Made by a program: the position numbers and the translations under genes. Under the pieces are notes generated by a model. The model was not told the DNA's origin. It saw nothing but the letters and a program-made list of their open reading frames with translations, and ran no database searches. A stretch of DNA of 5,445 bases. Origin: Klebsiella pneumoniae (GTDB lineage Bacteria; Pseudomonadota; Gammaproteobacteria; Ga0077536). The stretch is taken from NCBI GenBank assembly GCA_945873015.1, contig CAMCBY010000305.1, positions 1 to 5,445 of the forward strand. Reading direction: 5' to 3'. Of the stretch, positions 1 to 3,840 are shown piece by piece; the stretch's first letter is position 1, and each line of letters opens with the position of its first letter.

Positions 1-427
1 GTTGATCGCAGACCTCGCCGAAATGCTTCGGCTTTATGAGGCCCTTATTCAGGGTGAAAACAACAGCGACACATCGGGCACGCCTGATGGCGATGAGCCG
101 CCCGATCTTGACTACGAGGACGCTTCACGATTCCGCATGCATAAGCGCATTGAGCGGAATGTTGGACTGGCCAAGCGCGCGAAAAAAATACTTGGGCCTA
201 CCTGCCAAGTGTGCAGCACAAACTTCGAACAAGAATACGGTGAGATCGGCAAAGACTACATTGAGGCCCATCATTTAAAACCCCTTTCATCACTCAGCGG
301 GAACAAGGTTGCTATGGATCCTGCCACCGATTTTGCCGTGCTCTGTGCAAATTGCCATCGCATGATTCATCGGTCGGGCTGTGTTAGTGACATCGAACAA
401 TTTAAGAAGGATCATTACCGTGGCTAA
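1..427 (+). CDS. HNH endonuclease, McrA-like, C-terminal part (5' end outside window)
   Basis: This is the C-terminal ~141 residues of a restriction-type HNH nuclease; the reading frame is open to the left edge, so the true start is not visible. Counting from the TTG at base 2, the HNH fold is clear: CQVC (68-71) gives the first zinc cysteine pair, EAHH (88-91) the catalytic first histidine strand, and CANCH (115-119) the second cysteine pair and the motif asparagine, followed by the last histidine at 123 (MIHR). The pattern YGEIGKDYIEAHHLKPLS is characteristic of McrA-like enzymes annotated as 5-methylcytosine-specific restriction endonucleases. Residues 1-17 could be the end of an upstream DNA-recognition domain, followed by an acidic, low-complexity linker (19-40). 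The stop overlaps the next gene by 8 bases. Nuclease family is confident; specificity for modified DNA is inferred. Confidence 0.88.
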   Translation, partial: LIADLAEMLRLYEALIQGENNSDTSGTPDGDEPPDLDYEDASRFRMHKRIERNVGLAKRAKKILGPTCQVCSTNFEQEYGEIGKDYIEAHHLKPLSSLSGNKVAMDPATDFAVLCANCHRMIHRSGCVSDIEQFKKDHYRG

Positions 428-785
428 TGGCAATGACGCCGCCAGCTTGAATTCCTTGCGTGACCAAATTCGAGCATTTGTGGCGGAACGGGACTGGGAT
501 CAATTCCATACGCCCAAAAACCTGGCGACGGCGCTGAGCGTAGAAGCGGCGGAGTTACTAGAGCCGTTCCAATGGCTGAACACCGGAGCCCCTGCAGAAC
601 TCGATGATCGTAAACGGCTCGCCGTACGCCAAGAAATGGCTGATGTCCTGATCTATTTGATTCGCCTTGCCGATAAGCTAGATGTGGACCTCATTGCCGC
701 GGCTGAAGAAAAGCTTGCACACAATCAGGCAAAGTATCCAGCAGGCAAGGTCCGTGGTGACGCCAGAAAGTACTCGGAGTACTGA
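420..785 (+). CDS. MazG-like nucleotide pyrophosphohydrolase (dNTP pyrophosphatase, RS21-C6/dCTPase type)
   Basis: A single-domain all-alpha NTP pyrophosphohydrolase of 121 residues, the usual size of the RS21-C6-like branch. These enzymes hydrolyse (d)NTPs to monophosphate and pyrophosphate, with Mg ions held by two acidic helices. Both are visible: E42, E45 and E48 in SVEAAELLEPFQWL, and E72/D75 in EMADVLIYLIRLADKL. The entry signature ERDWDQFHTPKNLA (23-36) and the C-terminal KYPAGKVRGDARKYSEY are also typical. I chose the GTG at 420 because AAGAAGGA (404-411) lies 8 bases upstream and the family-like sequence begins there; a longer frame back to 381 would only add residues from inside the HNH gene. 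The 8-base overlap with the HNH gene implies translational coupling. Substrate (dCTP, modified dCTP or other) cannot be read from sequence. A house-cleaning or an antiphage dNTP-depleting role are both possible. Confidence 0.92.
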   Translation: MANGNDAASLNSLRDQIRAFVAERDWDQFHTPKNLATALSVEAAELLEPFQWLNTGAPAELDDRKRLAVRQEMADVLIYLIRLADKLDVDLIAAAEEKLAHNQAKYPAGKVRGDARKYSEY

Positions 786-871
786 GCATTTTCGTAGGAG
801 AACTGGGCTCGACTGATCCATCGACTGCGGAAATTTCAACGATTTGAACCTGCAAGTTTTCGCATCTATCG

Positions 872-1060
872 TTACGAAGCTTCACCTTTCTTACCGAGAC
901 CGCAGCACCACCGGCATTTTCGAGGGGCACCGTTAAGGATAAAAGATTGACGGGTGCCGCTGCGATCGCCGCGGTGCGTGCAGTGAGTTTCGCACAGCAA
1001 CACCTCGGTAGTGGACCCGTCAGCGTTTTGGAGAACTTGGTAGCTAGCGATCGTTGCCAT
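872..1060 (-). CDS. small cysteine-rich hypothetical protein (possible zinc-binding)
   Basis: I do not recognise this family. The ORF encodes 62 residues, runs convergently towards the MazG-like gene (86 bases between stops) and is divergent from the transposase remnant. The N-terminal third looks like a beta hairpin (ASYQVLQNADGSTTEVLLCE), followed by CETHCTH (23-29) and then CRWCC (49-53). The two Cys/His clusters, spaced about 25 residues apart, would suit a small zinc ribbon; this is inference. An in-frame TAA lies three codons upstream of the ATG, so no longer start is available. No clear Shine-Dalgarno sequence precedes it; only a G-run about 15 bases upstream is seen, which lowers confidence. 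The alternation of hydrophobic and polar residues and the paired cysteines look like real protein rather than noise. A competing 130-residue frame on the same strand (691-1083) intrudes into the MazG gene and has no such pattern. Confidence 0.45.
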   Translation of the reverse strand: MATIASYQVLQNADGSTTEVLLCETHCTHRGDRSGTRQSFILNGAPRKCRWCCGLGKKGEAS

Positions 1061-1073
1061 GTCGGGAATTTAA

Positions 1074-1096
1074 CAGCCCCCACACGGTGTGAGCTG
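1074..1096. repeat. nested inverted repeat in the divergent gap between the small ORF and the transposase remnant
   Basis: CACAC-G-GTGTG (1081-1091) is a perfect dyad of 5-base arms, flanked by CAGC (1074-1077) and GCTG (1093-1096), giving a nested palindrome just upstream of the minus-strand 62-codon ORF. It is positioned like an operator for that ORF, but no regulator gene is visible and short dyads of this kind can arise by chance. Confidence 0.3.
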
Positions 1097-1140
1097 ACGC
1101 ACTAGATGTCCTCGGCAGAAATATAAATCCGCTTGCGTGT

Positions 1141-1157
1141 TGATCTTGTGAAGATCA
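1141..1157. repeat. perfect inverted repeat upstream of the transposase remnant
   Basis: TGATCTT (1141-1147) and AAGATCA (1151-1157) form a 7-base perfect inverted repeat around GTG. A third related half-site, GATCTTC, is at 1167-1173, just before the AGGAGG ribosome binding site of the transposase fragment. The array could be a transposase binding site near the lost element end, or an operator over a weak promoter (TTGCGT at 1133-1138, CATATT at 1156-1161, 17 bases apart). The sequence alone does not decide between them. Confidence 0.45.
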
Positions 1158-1188
1158 TATTGAGGCGATCTTCGCAGCAGGAGGTCGT

Positions 1189-1446
1189 ATGGGCAAACGG
1201 TCAGTCGAGATTACAGTCACACCGCGACAGCGGGTCATTCTCAAACGAGTCACGCGTTCAAAAAAGGCCGCACAGCAATTGGTCGAGCGTTGCCGCGTGG
1301 TTTTGCTGTCAGCAACGGGGTTGCACAGCGCCCTTGTTTTTAACTGCTTGGTATCTGCCGCCGTCGATTTGCGCCATTTTCACCTAGCGCGCCGACAGCA
1401 TTGTGAGCCGGTCCCGTTAGCTCTCGAACCGCGTCGCCTTTGTTAA
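1189..1446 (+). pseudogene. IS630-family transposase, N-terminal fragment fused to unrelated sequence
   Basis: The first ~49 codons (to about 1335) read like the start of an IS630-type DDE transposase: MGKRSVEITVTPRQRVILKR, then a basic helix and LVERCRVVLLSATGLHSA, which in full-length members leads into a helix-turn-helix of the type LGV...RWR. Here that continuation is missing. From about 1336 the frame runs on into unrelated, proline- and cysteine-containing residues up to a TAA at 1444-1446, giving an 85-codon chimera instead of the ~340 residues of an intact enzyme. The DDE catalytic domain is absent. The original start region is well preserved: AGGAGG (1179-1184) lies 4 bases before the ATG. 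The remnant is therefore a deletion or recombination scar in mobile DNA and cannot encode transposase activity. The family assignment rests on a short stretch and is moderately sure; the truncation is clear if the family is right. Confidence 0.6.
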
Positions 1447-1490
1447 TCTGGGGCGGGTGCCAACACACAACTTCAAAATTTCAAAAAGTA

Positions 1491-1526
1491 CCCCCGGGGT
1501 AGGCGTTTCCAAAACGCATGGGGGGG
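1491..1526. repeat. extended hairpin with GC-run outer arms
   Basis: The core is a perfect stem GCGTTT (1503-1508) / AAACGC (1512-1517) with a 3-base CCA loop. CCCCC (1491-1495) and the G-run 1520-1526 can close an outer stem. On the minus strand the structure is followed by ACTTTTTG, so it could end minus-strand transcripts, although no minus-strand gene lies immediately before it apart from whatever reads past the tRNA gene. Confidence 0.45.
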
Positions 1527-1610
1527 CTTTGCCAAACTCGGGAGTTGACCGAGCGGATTGGTATGCAGGTGGAGGGCGGGACTCCTAAATGGATTTGGGG
1601 GGGTGGGGTG

Positions 1611-1635
1611 TTGCGGAGAGGTCGGAGTTTCGAAC
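1611..1635 (-). repeat. degenerate direct copy of the tRNA-Ser 3' end (att-like scar)
   Basis: Read on the plus strand, TTGCGGAGAG (1611-1620) followed after 8 bases by TTCGAAC (1629-1635) mirrors the tRNA-Ser 3' portion, where TTGGCGGAGAG is followed by TTCGAAC (1813-1819). The shared blocks are GCGGAGAG (1613-1620 and 1798-1805) and TTCGAAC, with spacings of 8 and 7 bases, in the same orientation and about 185 bases apart. Tyrosine-integrase islands commonly duplicate the T-arm and acceptor end of a tRNA gene on integration, so this could be an eroded attachment site. It is not an intact tRNA: no matching 5' acceptor arm is found. Chance, or a remnant of another tRNA gene, remains possible. 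Confidence 0.45.
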
Positions 1636-1756
1636 GCGTTGCGGCGTTCTCTGTTGAGGCGAGGAGTACCTTACCCGCGTGATCTGACTGGTTCAGGGCC
1701 GCAGGACAGTCACGTGCCCAGCAAATTTATTTGGGTAGGTTTTTGGGTATGTAAAT

Positions 1757-1786
1757 TAAAAACAACTATATAACTAATTGTTTTTA
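1757..1786. terminator. AT-rich hairpin just downstream of tRNA-Ser, possible bidirectional terminator
   Basis: TAAAAACAA (1757-1765) and TTGTTTTTA (1778-1786) form a 9-base perfect stem with a 12-base loop. It begins 10 bases past the CCA end of the minus-strand tRNA gene, and its 3' arm is T-rich when read from either strand. The stem has few GC pairs, so strength as an intrinsic terminator is uncertain, but position and T-rich arm fit the end of the tRNA transcript. Confidence 0.45.
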
Positions 1787-1795
1787 TTGCGTATT

Positions 1796-1886
1796 TGGCG
1801 GAGAGAGAGGGATTCGAACCCTCGATGGGCTTTTGACCCATACTCCCTTAGCAGGGGAGCGCCTTCAGCCGCTCGGCCATCTCTCC
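1796..1886 (-). tRNA. tRNA-Ser(GCU)
   Basis: A complete class II tRNA of 91 bases including an encoded CCA (TGG at 1796-1798 on the plus strand). The acceptor stem is GGAGAGA pairing with TCTCTCC (1880-1886 with 1800-1806), discriminator G. The D-arm GCCGAGCGGCTGAAGGC, the anticodon arm CTCCC-CTGCTAA-GGGAG with anticodon GCT, a long variable arm (GGGT...GCCC type) and the T-arm GAGGGTTCGAATCCCTC are all present. It decodes AGC/AGU serine codons and is close to the E. coli GCU serine tRNA in sequence. In many Gammaproteobacteria this gene follows csrA, as here, and arginine tRNA genes often come next; none is seen. Its 3' end marks the border with accessory DNA. Confidence 0.97.
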
Positions 1887-1895
1887 GGGGTGTGC

Positions 1896-1924
1896 AGGAT
1901 AACCGCGCATGCCGGCAGGGTAAA
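1896..1924 (-). promoter_or_regulatory. probable sigma-70 promoter of tRNA-Ser
   Basis: On the minus strand TTTACC (1919-1924) and TATCCT (1896-1901) are separated by exactly 17 bases, each matching 4 of 6 consensus positions. The -10 box is followed by a GC-rich GCACACCCC before the tRNA 5' end at 1886, the kind of discriminator seen at stringently controlled stable-RNA promoters. The start would fall only a few bases before the mature 5' end, which is short for a tRNA leader. Confidence 0.5.
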
Positions 1925-2080
1925 GTTGCAATGCTGGCTGATTGTGCTGCGCTGGTCGGAATTCGGTAAATCACGGGCGAGTGGTCGTGCCTGGCCGGGT
2001 CACAAGCCGGTCTGGTGTCGGAAGTTTGGGATAGGACGGCGCCATAGCGGGCGCGGGAGAATTCGGGGCTGGGGAGAGAA

Positions 2081-2106
2081 GGTCAGGTCGGGCTTGGGAC
2101 CTGTCC
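2081..2106 (-). terminator. possible csrA terminator hairpin
   Basis: CAGGTC/GACCTG (2084-2089 with 2098-2103) form a 6-base stem with an 8-base loop, extended past one mismatch by GG/CC. On the minus strand the stem is followed by TTCTCTCC, a weak pyrimidine tail. It lies about 50 bases after the csrA stop and is the best hairpin in the csrA to tRNA gap, though not a classic U-run terminator. The rest of 1925-2157 shows no gene. Confidence 0.4.
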
Positions 2107-2157
2107 GATCAAAGCTTCGATACGTGTTCCTGGTATCGGTTGACTCGCTCCGCAGAT

Positions 2158-2352
2158 TTACTTCGCTTGATTTGCGAGGTCTTCGCCGCCTTCCTGTTGG
2201 ATGCGCTGGTAGATTTCTTCGCGGTGTACCGAGACTTCTTTCGGTGCATTCACACCGATACGAACCTGGTTTCCCTTGATGCCCAGCACGGTGACATTCA
2301 CGTTGTCACCAATCATTAACGACTCCCCAACCCTTCTGGTCAGTATCAACAT
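2158..2352 (-). CDS. csrA: carbon storage regulator CsrA (RsmA), RNA-binding translational regulator
   Basis: CsrA is a small dimeric protein that binds GGA motifs in mRNA leaders, often over the ribosome binding site, and controls carbon flow, motility, biofilm and virulence genes. The 64-residue product begins MLILTRRVGESLMIGD and contains VRIGVNAPKEVSVHREEIYQ, nearly identical to the E. coli protein. The key RNA contacts L4, R6, R7, V42 and R44 are all present. The C-terminal tail (from about residue 53, QEGGEDLANQAK) diverges, as usual in the family. GGAGA (2359-2363) lies about 6 bases before the ATG and is itself a GGA motif, so autoregulation is likely. The gene lies between lysC and tRNA-Ser, a conserved gammaproteobacterial position, and is separated from lysC by a probable terminator and a 173-base gap. 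Confidence 0.98.
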   Translation of the reverse strand: MLILTRRVGESLMIGDNVNVTVLGIKGNQVRIGVNAPKEVSVHREEIYQRIQQEGGEDLANQAK

Positions 2353-2483
2353 ACCGTTTCTCCATATGACTTAACGGCGCTCCTGCGACGCTAGCGGTTA
2401 TTTAACGAGACTTGCCAAAATCGGACGCTCCCGATTAAGACAACTATCTTTCCCTGACAATTCAATTCTATCGAGACGAAAGG
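2353..2483 (-). promoter_or_regulatory. csrA leader and promoter region with GGA motifs and hairpin
   Basis: This gap carries no gene and must hold the csrA promoter. TTGTCA (2455-2460, 5 of 6 to the -35 consensus) with CTTAAT (2434-2439) is one candidate, but the 15-base spacing is short. Downstream, AATCGG/CCGATT (2419-2424 with 2431-2436) form a 6-base hairpin with a GGA at the stem-loop junction. Further GGA triplets occur at 2451-2453, 2381-2383 (in AGGAG) and 2361-2363 (in the Shine-Dalgarno). Multiple GGA sites fit the known autoregulation of csrA in E. coli; here it is inferred. Confidence 0.45.
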
Positions 2484-2518
2484 AAAAAATCCCGGAGCAC
2501 GTCGTACTAACGGCCCCG
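2484..2518 (-). terminator. probable intrinsic terminator after lysC
   Basis: On the minus strand CGGGGC (2513-2518) pairs with GCTCCG (2493-2498), with one G-U pair and a 14-base loop, and is followed by GGATTTTTT with a run of six T (2484-2489). It starts 7 bases after the lysC stop codon. The long loop makes it less than ideal, but position and T-run fit a rho-independent terminator separating lysC from csrA. Confidence 0.6.
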
Positions 2519-2525
2519 TCTATTG

Positions 2526-3023
2526 TCAGGCTTTGTGAATATTGGTCGCGTTTTCCAGGCCAAACTCAGCATGCAGTATGCGCACTCCGAGTTCAGAGTA
2601 TTTTTCATCAACAACTACCGAGATCTTGATCTCAGAGGTTGAAATCATACGAATATTGATGCCGTCATCTGCCAGCGCCTTGAACATGCGACTGGCGATG
2701 CCGGCATGTGAGCGCATGCCTACACCGACAATTGAGATCTTCACAATCTTGCGGTCGCCGCGCACACCCTTGGCGCCCATTTCCGCCGCAACCTTCTCCA
2801 GAATTTCCACCGTACGATCGTAGTCGTTACGGTGCACGGTGAAGGTGAAGTCGGTGGTACCGTCGGCGCCGGTGTTCTGCACGATCATGTCGACTTCGAC
2901 ATTGGCGGCCGCCACCGGGCCCAGAATGCCGCTCGCGATACCGGGACGATCCGGGACACCGGCCACCGTGATCTGGGCTTCGTCGCGGTTCAGCGTGACG
3001 CCGGAAATGAGTGCTTGCTCCAT
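2526..3023 (-). CDS. predicted in-frame beta subunit of aspartokinase (internal start within lysC)
   Basis: An internal ATG at lysC codon 247 (3021-3023) begins MEQALISGV and would give a 165-residue protein made of the two ACT domains only. GAGGA (3031-3035 on the minus strand) lies 7 bases upstream, a better ribosome binding site than that of lysC itself. Class II aspartokinases of Bacillus, Corynebacterium and Thermus are alpha2-beta2 enzymes whose beta subunit is made from just such an in-frame internal start near codon 250. That this start is used here is inferred from position and ribosome binding site. Confidence 0.6.
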   Translation of the reverse strand: MEQALISGVTLNRDEAQITVAGVPDRPGIASGILGPVAAANVEVDMIVQNTGADGTTDFTFTVHRNDYDRTVEILEKVAAEMGAKGVRGDRKIVKISIVGVGMRSHAGIASRMFKALADDGINIRMISTSEIKISVVVDEKYSELGVRILHAEFGLENATNIHKA

Positions 3024-3761
3024 GATGTTTTCCTCGGTGGTGATCAGCGTGCCGGTGCCTTCTTCGAAAGACGACAAAACACGCAGATTGACCTGATATT
3101 TGCTCGCGAATTCGACCGAACGGATCTGCAGCACCTTGGCGCCGAGACTGGCCATCTCGAGCATTTCTTCGTAGGTGATCCTGTCCAGACGCCGTGCCTC
3201 CGGCACGATGCGCGGGTCGGTGGTGTAGACGCCATCGACGTCGGTATAAATCTGGCACTCATCGGCTTTGAGCGCGGCCGCCAGCGCCACCGCCGTGGTA
3301 TCCGAACCGCCACGGCCAAGGGTGGTGATGTTGCCGTTCTCATCAACGCCCTGGAAACCGGCCACCACAGTCACCCGCCCGGCATCGAGGTCGGCACGCA
3401 CGCGATGTTCGTCGATGGCTTCGATACGCGCCTTGTTGAAAGCGCTGTCGGTGAGAATGCGCACCTGCGCGCCGGTGTAAGACACCGCCGGCACGCCATG
3501 TTTGGCCAATGCCATACACAGCAGAGCAATGGTGACCTGCTCACCGGTAGACAGCAGCACGTCGAGTTCGCGGCCGCCAATGCGCGGGTCGATGGCCTTG
3601 GCGAGGCCGAGCAGACGGTCGGTTTCGCCGGACATCGCCGAGACCACCACCACCACCTTGTTACCGGCGCGCTGGGTGCGGGCCACGCGTTCGGCGACCG
3701 CGTCGATGCGTTTGACGTCACCGACCGAGGTGCCGCCGAATTTCTGAACAATCGTGCTCAT
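2526..3761 (-). CDS. lysC: aspartokinase (aspartate kinase), class II alpha/beta type
   Basis: Catalyses ATP-dependent phosphorylation of aspartate, the first step towards lysine, threonine, methionine and diaminopimelate. The 411-residue product has the length of Pseudomonas-type enzymes. The kinase domain (1-~235) shows KFGGTSV (7-13), SAMSGETDRLL (41-51), the STGEQV segment (71-76), TLGRGGSDTTA (147-157), YTDVDGVYTTDPR (172-184) and EMASLGAKVLQIRSVEFA (202-219). Two ACT regulatory domains follow (about 250-330 and 340-411; PDRPGIASGI and VGVGMRSHAGIASRMF), which bind lysine and/or threonine in this family. I chose the ATG at 3761 because MSTIVQKFGGTSV is the usual N-terminus; the open frame extends 26 codons further without homology. 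The Shine-Dalgarno there is weak (GGAAACAGC). It lies 79 bases after alaS, so co-transcription is plausible. The gap is too short for a lysine riboswitch, and none is seen. Confidence 0.97.
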   Translation of the reverse strand: MSTIVQKFGGTSVGDVKRIDAVAERVARTQRAGNKVVVVVSAMSGETDRLLGLAKAIDPRIGGRELDVLLSTGEQVTIALLCMALAKHGVPAVSYTGAQVRILTDSAFNKARIEAIDEHRVRADLDAGRVTVVAGFQGVDENGNITTLGRGGSDTTAVALAAALKADECQIYTDVDGVYTTDPRIVPEARRLDRITYEEMLEMASLGAKVLQIRSVEFASKYQVNLRVLSSFEEGTGTLITTEENIMEQALISGVTLNRDEAQITVAGVPDRPGIASGILGPVAAANVEVDMIVQNTGADGTTDFTFTVHRNDYDRTVEILEKVAAEMGAKGVRGDRKIVKISIVGVGMRSHAGIASRMFKALADDGINIRMISTSEIKISVVVDEKYSELGVRILHAEFGLENATNIHKA

Positions 3762-3790
3762 GCTGTTTCCATGCTTGATTGGCCCCAATA

Positions 3791-3833
3791 GCGCGCGTCG
3801 GGCGCTGAACTCATCACGAGTTCGCGCCGCGCG
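3791..3833. repeat. long imperfect hairpin in the alaS-lysC gap
   Basis: GAACTC (3807-3812) and GAGTTC (3818-3823) pair around a 5-base loop. GGCGC (3801-3805) and GCGCC (3824-3828) extend the stem past a single bulged T, and alternating GC runs (3792-3796 with 3829-3833) can close it further. It fills over half of the 79-base gap. No T-run follows on the minus strand, so it is not a canonical terminator. It could slow or shape transcription between alaS and lysC, or protect an mRNA end. Confidence 0.5.
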
Positions 3834-3840
3834 TGTCACA

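Larger units (their letters stand above)
1447..1795. other. non-coding stretch with several inverted repeats, between mobile-element remnant and tRNA-Ser
   Basis: No credible gene is seen on either strand in these ~350 bases; the open frames lack protein-like patterns or start sites. What it does hold is a series of inverted repeats: 1491-1526 (C-run/G-run arms around GCGTTT-CCA-AAACGC), GAACGC/GCGTTC at 1632-1649, TGACTG/CAGTCA at 1685-1712, and an AT-rich hairpin at 1757-1786. It also holds a G-rich plus-strand segment (1574-1608, with runs of 3, 3, 7 and 4 G) and a degenerate copy of the tRNA 3' end (1611-1635). The pattern suits eroded mobile DNA or an unrecognised structured RNA. I matched it to no known RNA family. 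Confidence 0.6.

Noticed and set aside
381..419. Longer start (GTG at 381) for the MazG-like gene.
   Set aside because: It adds 13 residues read from within the HNH gene, has no ribosome binding site at that GTG, and the GTG at 420 has a strong AAGAAGGA at the right distance.
809..827. Direct repeat TCGACTG (809-815 and 821-827) after the MazG gene.
   Set aside because: Only 7 bases, two copies, no further periodicity; probably chance.
691..1083. Minus-strand open frame of 130 codons overlapping the MazG gene and the 62-codon ORF.
   Set aside because: It runs into the MazG coding region, lacks a ribosome binding site and has a low-complexity composition; the 62-codon frame has better protein character.
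1336..1440. Possible terminal sequence of a second insertion element (GCGCCATTTTCACC and GCCGACA, reminiscent of IS21-type ends).
   Set aside because: No transposase or helper gene, no matching opposite end and no target duplication; the resemblance is too short to call.
1541..1585. Plus-strand segment resembling the 5' half of a serine tRNA (shares CCGAGCGG with the tRNA-Ser D-arm, with GGAGT/ACTCC pairing).
   Set aside because: Distances between the D-loop-like and anticodon-like parts do not fit a cloverleaf, no proper anticodon stem forms, and the downstream TTCGAAC has no pairing T-stem in this orientation.
1833..2279. Plus-strand open frame of 148 codons crossing the tRNA, the intergenic gap and csrA.
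   Set aside because: It overlaps the tRNA gene and csrA on the opposite strand and has no plausible start site or protein-like pattern.
2832..3791. Long plus-strand open frame of 319 codons opposite lysC.
   Set aside because: It lies entirely antisense to lysC (apart from the upstream gap), is rich in His, Arg and Gly as expected from the complement of a GC-rich gene, and shows no domain.
3762..3839. N-terminal extension of lysC by 26 codons.
   Set aside because: The added residues have no family resemblance and cover the hairpin in the intergenic gap; MSTIVQKFGGTSV is the usual start.
3762..3840. Lysine riboswitch upstream of lysC.
   Set aside because: The gap is only 79 bases, much shorter than the known riboswitch, and its motifs are absent.
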